DNA of 64,000 nucleotides from assembly GCA_000934455.1 (NCBI GenBank), contig KN882546.1, positions 120,712 through 184,711 of the forward strand. The letters run 5' to 3'. Both the position numbers and the translations under genes were made by a program. Of the stretch, positions 23,105 through 34,379 are shown in pieces (within the stretch, counting starts at the first letter, position 1; each line of letters opens with the position of its first letter). The stretch comes from Apostichopus parvimensis. Taxonomy: Eukaryota; Echinodermata; Holothuroidea; Aspidochirotida; Stichopodidae. The notes below the pieces were generated by a model that ran no database searches, was not told the origin of the DNA, and saw only the letters and a program-made list of their open reading frames with translations.

Positions 23105-23393
23105 CAGTGGCGTTGCCAGGGGGTCACCCCCCCCCAGATGAGATTGTAGTGTTAGAAAAAATACCCAAACAAAAAATTCTTCAACGTAAAGTTACTTCAA
23201 GTTGCGAAATATAGCACCAGATTGCATTTAAGGACCCTCAAATAATCAAAACAAATCTTAAAGAGGATAGGGACACCCCCTTCCCTTAGACCTCTCCCCC
23301 AGGACAGCATTCACAAATGAACATATAGCCCCCTAATTAAGTGTTGTGTCCTCCCTGTGCCCCCCAAGATTGAAATGTCTGACGACGCCACTG
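23105..23393. mobile_element. hAT-like MITE with TSD CAAATGC[TA]
   Basis: Starts CAGTGGCGTTGCCAGG and ends GACGACGCCACTG, sharing the inverted CAGTGGCGT end. The flanks CAAATGCT (23,097-23,104) and CAAATGCA (23,394-23,401) agree at 7 of 8 positions. The interior is non-coding with a C-run near the left end. Confidence 0.85.
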
Positions 23394-23503
23394 CAAATGC
23401 AGCAATGGTTTGTACAAAATATATGGTATTGGTATCTGCATTCTGCACCTTAAAAATAATTTTTGGAGTGGTGACTGTTGAGTGCATTTTATGTATACTA
23501 GAC

Positions 23504-23775
23504 CAAGGTTGCAACCACTGGGGGGTCGGGTGAGTCGCAACTCCCCCCCTTAACTTTTACATGGACCCCCCAACTTTTTCTAAAATTATTGCAAAACTTC
23601 TACTAGAACATGCTAAATATGCTCGTCAATGCTTCTGAGAGGACGAAATGCAAAGACTTACAGCCCCCAAGAGCCCTATAGCTGTTAGAGGCGGGCTCCC
23701 TTCGCTCGCCCAAAGATAATTTTGGTCGATGCTACTTTCGACCCCCCAAACTTTTCATTAGTGGTTTCGCCCTTG
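23504..23775. mobile_element. hAT-like MITE with 8-bp TSD TACTAGAC
   Basis: The left end CAAGGTTGCAACCACT is imperfectly inverted at the right end (AGTGGTTTCGCCCTTG). TACTAGAC flanks both sides exactly (23,496-23,503 and 23,776-23,783). It is the third element of this class within 2.7 kb. Confidence 0.85.
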
Positions 23776-23783
23776 TACTAGAC

Positions 23784-26460
23784 TAGTCTATAACATGTAT
23801 TAAAAGGACAAGTCCTTTAATTTATGTTCCATATAGTGTGTGTTTGGTTTGTAGTTTGGTTTTTGTACCTCAATTTATATGTAAAGCATTTTTAAACCTA
23901 AATTATATTTCAGTAATGCTAATTTTAATCAATGTCAGTATGTCACACTTGGTATAGCGGACCAAAGCTATGGTAAAACTTTAAATTAGGTTAAACAATC
24001 AGTTAAGGCCAACAGCAGTGCTGTAATTGAGTCAAGGGTCCTTGCCCTCGGAATCGAAGTGACTGAAATTCAAGTCAGAGTCACAGGTGACCAAGAGCAA
24101 GTCAGTTATTGAAGAAACATACATAAAAAAAATCAAAACACTCTCAACTGATACACTGCTGACTGGAATGCTGAGAACTTCAAGTGCCAATCTCTAGAGG
24201 GATGGGTATGCTTGATGTACATCGGGGAGGGAGGCATGTCAAGCGCTGCACAGCATGCAAATGTACCCTCCCCCTTGCATTTAGCAGTGGGTGTCCTCCA
24301 TAGTCATGCTGCTATGTTGGGAATCTCAAGGCTCATGCCTCCTTTTTATTGTGGGTGTATAGGAAGAAGGTAGCCAACCGGCTATCAACACAACTCTGCA
24401 TAGTATAATGATACAAGTACTGCAGAAGGTAGTCAGTACACAATACTAGCTTATATGTGAGTGTAAAAATAAGAGTATTAATCGTTATTTAAAATTCTGG
24501 CAGTCTTTGGTCATTTTGGAGCCAAGTAACAGGTCTAGACAGCCTCGAGTCCTCCAGTACTGGTCAACGGGTGATGTCCTGAAAATATAACTACATTCAT
24601 GTAACAAGCCAGTTCATGGCTACATCTGTACACATAGCTTATATGCTAAACAGTATATTAACTTGATTTACCTGCAACTTTGATAACTTTTTTCTGCACA
24701 TTTTGCTTTCATTTGCCCAATACTTTCCTGAATTCACAAACAAGTTTAAATAATGCAACGTTAGAAGAAAAGTAAGATCTTATTCAGCCGTTGTAACCAG
24801 ACCTGTAGTAATAGTGCATAATGACAAACACTACCGTCACAGCGACGGCATGTGTTGCATACTGTACTAGTCTGGTGCTCTACAGCCACTATTTTGCAAT
24901 CAGTGGAATATGCTGGTATTAAAGTACAAGATAACTTCTACTGACCTGCATGTTTTTGATTCCTTGCTGAAGACTCAAGGAATCTATGCGATGGTGATTG
25001 TGTGTGTGGATGACGCCTTGGCTCGTTAACACGATAACTCAACAGTTGGAGTGTCTTGTCGAGTCATACTTGGTACATAGATGCGCCATAGTGAGTACAA
25101 GAAACCTATTGATTCTGGTGCTCATCTCATGAATATTAATGTCCAAAAAATCAAATGCCAATAAATCCGCAACCAAATGGCAGAATTTATTTATACTTGG
25201 TATTGATATGTTGGGAATGGTAATATATAAGTTGATATTAAGCATATTTATTAGGGGGCGGAGCTTAAGTTTTATTTTCACTAAATAGCTTGTAAACACA
25301 GTAACTGAACAATGACAAGTTCGATTGAAGTCATACTTGGTACAAAGATGCGTCATAGTGAGTAAAAGAACCCTTCAACCACATTGATTTTAGTGGTGAA
25401 CTCAAGAATAATAATGAGGTCACAGGGTAAATTGAAAGATTTTCAGAATTGAATCACACTTTGTGTGGAGGTGAAAATGTTTGAATTGCTAGTTTGTGCA
25501 GTGCAATTACCTTTTATGTTTTACATGGCAAGGAATCACTAAACATTTTTGTTTTCTGGTTCGTGATTATAGTTGAGTCCATAAACTAACACAGTATATT
25601 GAGCATGAAAAGTTTCCTGAAATTGGTATAATGCAAGATAATCATTGTTCAATTTGAATAATGCAATGCATCAAATTTGTAAATAATCACCATGCACCAT
25701 TATCAAACAGAGATATATACTTAACAAATGGTAAGTAGTATGCAGACAATCCAGACTGAATACTTCTCAAGCTCAGAAAAGGTAAAAATCTGATCAACTT
25801 CAAAACTTTGTACCTTATTATGGCTAATTTAGATTAGGGGTTGGCCTTAATGGATAGATAACTTTATTGATTATGTAAAAGGTCTAAGGTTAACTGTCAA
25901 CACGATAGAGAACATTGAAAACCTTGAAACTACCATAACTCAGCAATGCCAACTTAAATTGATCTCGTACTGGGTAGGTGTATAGAGAAAAGATCCTATA
26001 TTGATTATATTAGAGGTCAAAGTTCATGTGAGGTCAACAGGGGTCAAGCACACAAAACCATGTAACTGCCATAATGAGACAATGCCAACTTTAATTGATT
26101 TCATACTTGGTATGTGTTGTTGACCTTAGTGAGACGATGCACCCTATATTGGAGCTGCCCTGTCCCATAAACCTATCATCACCTCCAATCTACCTATGGA
26201 AAGTACTTCACCACATTTGTATGTGCAAGCAAATAATCAGCTAGCCTTGCAGAAATGAAAGAATAATAATATGTTTGAGAATGGTTCCTTGGGAACTTTG
26301 AATTTGGTCAAATTACTATAATGGTTCATACCAGTGGAATTTGACTGATCACAAGTGTACAATTGTTTTAGAGGTAGTCATATTTCAATTGGCCAAATTC
26401 TGTAATGTTATGCAGTGAATAAGTTTTATGCCCTTATATTTCCTATTTATATTACATATA
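23784..26460. repeat. Intronic region with AGGTCA-type and CCGCCCCC-type repeats
   Basis: The intron before the last integrase block. About 25,060-25,450 holds an inverted copy of the repeat seen at 17.0 kb (GGGGGCGGAGCTTAAG, TCATACTTGGTAC). About 25,880-26,130 holds units with AGGTCAACAGGGGTCAA and CATACTTGGTATG. The remainder is unassigned. Confidence 0.5.
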
Positions 26461-27241
26461 GATGGGGATTCCACACACATGGATGTATTGGTGGATTTTC
26501 AAGATTAGTGCCGTATCTAGCTTGTGAGACAGTTTGTGATGCCAACACTGTTCTTGGGCATTTCGTAAATGCTATCAAGGATTATGGGGTGCCATCAAGA
26601 GTGAGCAGTGACTACGGTGGATAAAACATAGATGTTGCCTTGCTTATGAACTCTCTGCGTGGACTAAGCCATGGGAGCGTATGGAACGTCTTTGGAGGGA
26701 TGTACACAAGGATGTAACTTCCTTCTTTTATGAAGAGTTGTACATTCTTGAGGATGACTTGGTGCTTGATGTGGGTAACCCAGTAGAGAAGTTTGCTGTA
26801 CAGTTGGTTTATTTACCCATTATTAATGAACACCTAAATTCCTTCAGAAAGGGATGGAATTGTCATGCAATTCGTACAGAAAATCACACAACCCCTCAAC
26901 AGTTATGGTTTGAAGGTGTTTTGACAAAGGCTGACTCCTCTCACACTGCTATAAATGAGCTATTTGATAATCAGCACTCACTGGAGAGCAGGATTGAGGA
27001 GAGCATACCCCTTAACACTAGTGGTAATAGAAGAATGAACAATTCTCCACCCTTTGAGATTAGCGAAGAACAAATTTTGCTTCTAAGAGAGGAAATTTCA
27101 AATACTCAAGGGCGTAAAGAAAAGTATTATAAGTGTGCTACAATATTGAAAGAGATGCTTGAAAATAACTACAAAGACCCTTTGCAATTACATTATTGTT
27201 GTAACCTAATAATGCTAGCATTGATAAACCTGATAGTTTGA

Positions 27242-28150
27242 GTACAGAAAACTTCGTTGGTGTTTAAAGAGGTGAAAGTTCATTTCATAGAGTTGAAAAC
27301 TTGTGAACCCTTTTATAGAATGCAATCACATAAGAAACTGATTGTTAATATGCAATGATGCATGCTGCTCTTTGTGAGTACAAGAACTGTTTTTGGTAGT
27401 GGTCAAAAGTTACTTGAAGTCAACAGTGTTCACAGGTAAAAACCAAACTTAGCTGTGGAAACTTGGACGAATTTCATAGTTGTATAGTTTGCTCTCTGTG
27501 AGTGTATGATGATTGATCCCTATTAATTTTGTTACAGGTTGATGATCATTATGGATAAAATTAACACTGAAAAACATTTAATCACGATAATTCAGCGATG
27601 CAAATTTGAATTACTGTTATACTGTACATCGCAATGGTATACAGGTTGCTCTTAGTATGTAAACTGTATTTTGTTTTAGGTCAAGGGTCATGTGAGGTCA
27701 GCATGAGTAAAACACTGAAAACCATTAAGTCATGTTAATTCAGCAGGGCAAATATGAATGATTCTTTTACTTGCTATGTAGGTTGCTCATAGTCAGTAAA
27801 TGAACCCAATTTATTTTCTTGGCACCCAAAGGTCACTTATGGTCACCGTAGGTCGAATACTGAAAAATATATAACCAGGCTTATGTATTGTGGTAAACTT
27901 TAGCTGATCTCATATAGTAAGTAGGTTGCCCTTGGTGAGTGGATGCACACTGTTGATTTTGCAAGCAGTCAAAGTTCATGTGCAGTCAACATGGGTCAAA
28001 TGTTAATAACCCTGTAACCAGGTGAACTCAAGTGCAAACTAGGCAAAACATCATATTTGGTGAATTGTTTGACATTAGTAAATGAATCGGAATCGTGAAA
28101 ACCTCAAAGCCATGCAACCAGGATAACAAATCACTGGAGGTTAGATGTAC
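27242..28150. repeat. Degenerate tandem repeat of about 140-160 bp with AGGTCA words
   Basis: Successive units open with GGTCAAGGGTCATGTGAGGT-type words at about 27,680, 27,828 and 27,968, with a weaker unit near 27,400. Each is followed by a 'tgaaaacc...taacc' part and a 'tatgtaggttgctc...agt-aaatgaa' part. The units are 60-75 percent alike by eye. The same family appears at 25.9-26.1 kb and inverted at 51.8-52.6 kb. Confidence 0.65.
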
Positions 28151-29730
28151 TCTGATCAATATAGATAGTGCCCTGCTTTTCTTGTCAGCAGAGATGAAAT
28201 AGCATCACAAATCTTGCTCTAACAAAACCAACATGTGTTATGGTTCCTTCTGTTATGTCACATTCCATATTGTACTACAGATTGTACGATCACTCCATCC
28301 ATTGAATAACAGCAATTTACACAGGACTTTGAATTTGGGTTATAATCTGATTCCAATATTACTAAATTACCTGTAAGAATAAAACTCTATACTACACTAA
28401 GTTAGTATCCATTGCATTTACATTGATATAATCTGGCCTACTCTGTTTACGATATAAATACTCTAGTTATTTACTCTAGTCAATTAAATGATTGTTCTCA
28501 GTTTAGGTAATAACAAAACAAGGCGGTTCTTGAACCACTAGTCTCGTCTAGCTACGGGACAGTGGGTGTTTGATAATTAAACTTCAGAGGTCATCTATGG
28601 GTTTTTAGGGGTAAACGTTTGAAAATACGCAAAATAATGCTTCTCCTTAGTAATGACTGTTATTAAAGGTTGGTGATAATGATCCATGACAGGTGTGTAG
28701 AACAGGTTCCCAATATGGAGTAGAAAAAGCCTATTGTAGTTGGTAGTAGTCAAAGGTCATTTCAGATCCAAATATGAAAACTTTGTAAACAAGATAATGC
28801 TAGCCTCGACAAACATGATACTTCGTATAAAAGTCATCCCTATTGAGTAAAAATATCCAATAGGCTCATTTATTGGGAAACACTTGTCCAAATGATCAAT
28901 CTGGTATGAGCTACTACACCATTGGTGCTCTAGTTTAGCTCATACCAGCATGCTGGTGTGAGCTATTGTGATGGTGCGACCTTTGACATAAACACCCCAT
29001 AGGGCCCGCTACATGAGCTCAAAAATGGCTTGCTTTGGGTCTCGTACACACGTACCATACAGTTTAGTCATTGGCTTGCAGAAATATGCAATACATTTTG
29101 CATGCTCTATGTATTCCTGTATGTATGTCTACTGTATACATATATAGTACGGTTCATTTACTCTCTAAAGAAACCATGATACTGTGTATCCATAACCATG
29201 CCAGTTTTTTACCTCATGACCTCTAACAAAATCAGATTGAGTTAGCCTGGTTACAAGGTTTTCTGAATTTAACCTCTAAAATTACGGTTCATTACCTCAC
29301 TACCAGCAACCCACATGCCAGCTTGATTGCGTACATTCCTGAAGACACCGGCAAGGTTTCAAGAGATATGTATCACCCGTTTCATATTTTGCTGGTATGT
29401 GTGCCTCTTGCAACCCGTGGTTACGGAAAAAAAATGTCCACAGCATCCAGCTTCCAGTCATAAAAGGAAAGATATGTGATTAGTTTGTATTTATATATTT
29501 CATCTGTTTGTGTGTGTCATAGTGGCTACTGAAAAAGAAGATGTAGCTCACCCTAGAATTCACTAACATAATTAATTATCAGTGATGTTCATTCAGTGTT
29601 ATTCTTATACAATGGTATACTGAAATCTGGTTATCACACACTGAATCATGAATAAACCAAAAGTGATCATGCTATATTTGTGTTTTCATCTTGTTTTTTC
29701 CGAAACATATCTTTGTATTTAAAACATATT
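28151..29730. other. No gene; one short palindromic repeat
   Basis: At about 28,911-28,970 the words CACCATTGGTGCTCTAG and AGCTCATACCAGCATGCTGG form near-palindromes. They recur at 35.55-36.24 kb and 40.16 kb. The rest is unassigned. Confidence 0.4.
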
Positions 29731-29734
29731 TGCA

Positions 29735-30545
29735 TTTCTCAAAACAGAAAAGCTGAAGAAGTGACCTAAAACAAGTTGTCATTACCACATGACATTGCTG
29801 AATGACTGACTACCACATGACTACCACATCCCAAGGCAGGACAGGGCAATGGGTACCACATGCTAAAGCCAAAAGGTGGGATGTACATCTCATCCCAGAT
29901 AATTTTGTTAGTACCATTAACACAGTCATTAATTAGCCTACCAACTTAAAAAAATCTGAGAGCTGAATTTGAATAAATTGATAGTAAAATGAGCCATACT
30001 CATAGCCATACTAATCTAAGCAAATAGAATATGTGAAAAATCAAAAATTTTACGAAGTGAAATTTCAGTTTCCAAAAAAAAAGACATCTTTGAAATTTTC
30101 AGAAACCTTTCTAGTGTATATACATTCCAAAACAATTTCTCAAAACAGAGAATACATATCAACGCTATTGAAGAAGTGATCTAAAACAGTCATTACCATA
30201 TGACAATGCTGAATGACTGACTACCACATGATAATGTTAAGTACTCATGACTACCACATCCCAAGGCAGGACAGGGCTATGAGTATCACATGCTGAAGCC
30301 ACAAGGTGGAATGAACATCTCATCCCAGATTTTTTAGTACCATTAACACAGTCGTTAATTAGCCTAGTTACCTAAAAAACTACGAAAGCTGAATTTTCCG
30401 AAATTGTTAGTAAAATGAATCATACCCATTCCATATATAGGGTACCCCAAAAAGCACTTGGTTATGTACTAATCTAAGCAAATACAAAGAAGAATATATA
30501 AAACATAAAATTTAGCGAAGTGAAACTTCACAGTTAAAAAAGAAA
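29735..30545. repeat. Tandem duplication, two units of about 400 bp
   Basis: The left unit (about 29,735-30,115) and right unit (about 30,136-30,545) share in the same order TCTCAAAACAGA, GAAGAAGTGA, GCTGAATGACTGACTACCAC, CATCCCAAGGCAGGACAGGG, CATCTCATCCCAGAT, CCATTAACACAGTC and GCGAAGTGAAA-type words. Small indels separate them. No coding content. Confidence 0.8.
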
Positions 30546-32137
30546 TCTCTGAAATTCAGAGAAAAAGCTCATGGAGCAAGTGGTGACACAAGAGTTCATA
30601 TGTAACACAAATGGGGGGGGGGGGGGCAAGACCTGGCAATAATGGACATTAAGTCTCAAGGTGAAATGACGGACATATATTAACAATAGCAACATGACCT
30701 TTTTTTCAACCCCCAAAGTCACATCCCCAAAAAGGTCCACCTTAATGCAATCATGGCACACATGGCAAAGTTGCAATATATTAAATGTTTATGTATGGAA
30801 GGCTCAAGGTAGAAATGAGGATTATATTTAATAACAATATATAATATGTAACAAGAAACAGTGACCTGACATGGTCTGATCTCAAGGACCAAAGCTATGT
30901 ACAAGTAAATAATGTAACGTGAAAAAGATGGCAAAACCTTACAATAATAATAGCAATAATATACAGCATGCACACACACATTACAAATTATTAACAAGGT
31001 CATATGCAATGAAAAACATCGACATGACCTGACAAGTAATTGTCCGATCTCAATAACCAAAGCTATTTTTCGTTTATATTCAGCATAGATTCCCTTAATT
31101 GATTGCGTTAATATGGAAAAATCAGGGAGTTTATATGTCACGGTACTACTTTGGGCTACTTAATAGTTAAAATTTCGAGGGCATAGCGGACAGTAATAAT
31201 ACTACTAGGCAGTATTTACTAAAGTAATACTAGTTTTTACTATGGTTAGGCCCTAGCCTAGTTTTAGTAATACTAATAATAGGCATAGTCTAGTCCAATT
31301 TTAATAATGGCCTAAGGCTTAGAACCTTTAGTTCTTAGCCTACGTCTTCTTGTGCTTCGGTAATATTTCTTAGGGGCCTGTGCTTGAAAAGATTTGGACT
31401 GCATAAGATACAAAAGTAGTAGACCGCCTTTGTACTTTGTATAATTTAAGGTCATGGCCTAGTATTATTATGAGTATTATTACTACTGGCCCAGCAGTAC
31501 TACAGTAGCTGGACTGGGTGAAAATTTCCTCCATCCTGGGATGGGGATCCTTTTCAATGTTACTTTGTTACAAGTCTTCAAGACCGGTATTGGATCCATG
31601 ACTTTAGTCTACGCCCAATGCCCTTTGCTTAAACTGTAGTTAGGTAGAGCAAGATACGGAACACAGAAATATTACTAGCTTGCTTTATACTGCTTACACT
31701 TTATACTTATTGCTAAGTTAGTTAGTCCTACTGTTGGTACTTAAGAACAATTGCACCTCATCGAGCCTTGTAAATACCTACTTATAATTCCAGGTGACTT
31801 AAGACAATATCAGGGATCATGTTGTGACATTGTTAATTTGTTTGGCTGTTAACTAGAGCTTAAGATCATTTTATTGACTGGAAGTTTTCTCTGATAGGTA
31901 CAGTAGTAGTAGTAGTTAGTCATTCACTTACAGTCTTTCCTGTGTGTGTAAGGTGCTTTCCCATGTACATATGACAAGAAAAAAGTTATTCCCAAAAAGA
32001 AGGAAAGTTTCATTCAAGTCTATTAAAGTCGTTTTGTTATGTTGTATAATGAATGTTGCAAAATGCAGTTCCACTGGTATTAAGTATTAGCTGAACCCAA
32101 AAAAAAGTATCCATGTACTTTACGTACCTCATTCTTG
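30546..32137. other. No gene recognised
   Basis: Contains a G-run of about 14 at 30,612 and many 'taggcct' and 'agtaatac' words. No coding or repeat structure that I can support. Confidence 0.35.
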
Positions 32138-33120
32138 TGTTGAACAGAGAGCTTTCCAGAGTTTATTACATCCTCATGTATATTATCCTCATATCTGAAG
32201 TCTTCATATAAGAGTTTATTTATAGAAATCGGTTCATAAGTGTAGTCTCACATTCTATTTAATACTATATAAATATATCTTTAAATTCCTAGCTCTGTTA
32301 TATGTAGTAAGAAAGGAATGCAGCTTGTGGATCAGTTAAGTGCCTCTTGTTACAACTCTGCTCCAAACTATCGTTTGGCTAATCAGGTTGTATTGTAGTG
32401 TGTTACCTTTAAGCAATCTTGTTTTCTATATATATGTACTGTAGAGTTTTTTCTCAGTCTCTGTTATACTCTTATAGAAAGAACAAAATGTGTGCAGCAG
32501 CAGGCTGTAATATACTCAGCAGTCCCATGCGTATTCTCTAGCTAACTCTAACAGGTTATGGGCTGGAATTAACTGTGTAGAATAGATTGTTGTTTGGAAT
32601 TTTTGTGTTGAATTTTGGAACCATTTCTTGGGAACTGTTGGTACTTAAATTGGTTACTAGTCGTGACCAATATGGCTGGAACAACAGAAGATATGACGTG
32701 GAAAATTTACAAACTGGATTGCTCGAACTGGCTGACATGGAAATTCCAGATGAGACATTTGTTGCTTGCAAAAGGCCTGTGGGCTATGTGGATGGCTCAG
32801 GAAAGTTTGGGGTTACTGTATGTGAGAAGCAGAAGAGTGAGAACTTGAAAAGACACCACCATTCTGCTTGCAATAGCATCTAGTCAGCTGGAATTAAATT
32901 ACAGCAAGTGACAAACCAAGTGATGCTTAGGATGCCTTGTGTACTCCGTTTGAAAGGGATTCTCTAGCCAACAAAATTCAGCTCAAATAAAAGTACCTCA
33001 GAACTGAAATTGCAGAGGGCGGGCGAGTCAGTTGGAAATCATTTGAAGAATATGAAAGAAATTACGGATCGTTTGGCTGCTATTGGTGCTCCTATTTCTG
33101 AAAAAGACCAGGTTGTTTAA
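32138..33120 (+). mobile_element. Ty1/copia LTR retrotransposon fossil, 5' part
   Basis: A probable 5' LTR (32,138-32,553) begins TGTTGAAC and ends CTAACA. It is followed at once by GGTTATGGGC, which matches the internal initiator-tRNA primer site used by copia elements. The gag reading begins at about 32,672 (MAGTTEDMTWKIYKLD) and shows the UBN2/copia hallmark 'NWLTWKFQMRHLLLAKGLW'. Related sequence persists to about 33,120. No protease, integrase, RT or second LTR is seen. It is broken in several places and looks old. Confidence 0.7.
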
Positions 33121-33764
33121 GTTATATGTCAAGTTTAGAGCTGTTTATTTACTTTCTACTCTTACCATTTACTTTTCTATATTTGTCTTTTAATTTCAAT
33201 CTTATGCTCTGTCTCAGTTATATCTTACCATTTCAAAGTTACAAAAACTATCCATACTGTTTTGGCTATGTCATGCCTTTCACTATGCCACCTTGTAATA
33301 CCCCTTCCATTCATAATGCACTTGACATTGTGTGCGAATTTTGTTTTCAGACAATATTATTGTATGCAGTCTTAACAGTATGAAGTGTTTCATTTCAAGA
33401 AGTATTCAAATTTTGTTAAGCTATTCCTTCCATTTAATGAAAGTATTTCACTTCGCAGTGATCGATGTAATTTATATTTCAAGCCCATATTTTCACAGGA
33501 CATTAAAACATGTTCTTTCATGGATAGTGTCACACCAAATGTTTTTGTTTTCTTTTTCTGTCGCTTAAAGTGCCTTATTGTTACAGTTAAAAGATCAATA
33601 AAAGACCAGGCAACTCTATTTCCACTGTTGACTCATGTTTGTATCTATGCATGTGCAAAAGAAGAAGAAAAGAGCCGTACTAAAAAAAATTGGTTACAGT
33701 ATCCATACAACGTAATGTATCCAAACATGTCCTGTGTACTGAAAGTCCGCTTTTAGTTATAGTC

Positions 33765-33985
33765 CCCATCCCAATCTGGCAAAACCACCTCATCCCTCCA
33801 AAATACCCTAACCCTTCCCAAAACTGGTGTACACTGTACACCCCACCCATCCCAAAGCTGGGAAACTCCAAACCCTTCCCCCAAATCGGCTAAGCACCAC
33901 ATTCCCTAATAAAAAAAAACCTAAAAACACCACACCCCTCCCCTACACAACACACCCCTACCCAAGCCCCAGTACTTAACTCCAA
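33765..33985. repeat. C/A-rich low-complexity tract
   Basis: Long stretch of CCCTTCCC, CCCATCC and CACACCCCT words on the plus strand, purine-rich on the other. No coding support. Confidence 0.6.
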
Positions 33986-34251
33986 TATTTACAAGTGGTT
34001 ATGTAGTGTGATACATGAATCAAAACAAGGATTGGTATTGACTGGAAAACTGTTAACTGATATTCATTAATGGATATAAGCAACAAATGAGTACCCAGCT
34101 TTGCAGAATCTCACTGAGTAAGGGCTACTGTGGAACTATGGTAAGTGGGTAAGTATAAATCATTTGGTATTGTAGGTATAAATCATTCGATATTGTTGAA
34201 GTTACTTACAATAAAGCAACTAGAAAGAAGTTTTGTCCTAGGCCATGTTAC

Positions 34252-34379
34252 CTTGGTATATTCGACATGTGGTATGACCCCTTTCCTAAGGCGTTCAATT
34301 TTGACAACAGACTCTGGAAAGTTTGTGTTACCTTCATAGTCACCACCAATAATCTTGCCAAAAAGGAAACACCATCTCC
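34252..34379 (-). CDS. Tentative downstream exon, FGKIIGG-containing
   Basis: An open 128-nt stretch ends at donor G|GTAACA and reads FGKIIGGDYEGNTNF, ESVVKIERLRKGVIPHVEY in the frame expected after the 37,019 exon. The acceptor is poor: a run of ten G in place of a pyrimidine tract. Either the boundary or the membership is uncertain. The FGKII motif is weakly reminiscent of a protein-kinase P-loop. Confidence 0.3.

Larger units (their letters stand above)
19018..27241 (+). pseudogene. Integrase-type (IS3EU/Ginger-like) transposase gene fossil, multi-exon
   Basis: Four exon blocks carry one conserved protein type. Block 1 (19,018-19,316) is a helical N-terminus beginning MAGIEAQPVLDRITRILTEV. 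Block 2 (about 21,636-21,810) is a helix-turn-helix region with GNRGRPKVLIP and FTSKQMAKLFRCSTSTINKL. Block 3 (about 22,871-23,045) has KKVRVLLCTVDP, then RRTYSVP and LWHIDAHQ (first catalytic Asp). Block 4 (about 26,461-27,241) has HGCIGGFSRLVPYL, GVPSRVSSDYGG (second Asp), ERMERLWRDVHKDV (Glu) and a C-terminal 'NHTTPQQLWFEG' tail. This layout is that of rve-fold proteins common in fish and marine invertebrates, which I link to IS3EU/Ginger DNA transposons from memory. Consensus splice sites bound most blocks. It is broken, with a handful of lesions, and is treated here as a fossil. Confidence 0.65.

Noticed and set aside
30612-30630. G-run as a G-quadruplex regulator
   Set aside because: It is a single uninterrupted homopolymer with no gene nearby and could be partly a sequencing artefact.
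33126-33756. Long hydrophobic frames after the copia gag
   Set aside because: T-rich sequence gives Phe/Leu-rich frames in several registers. No domain and no continuity with the copia fossil.
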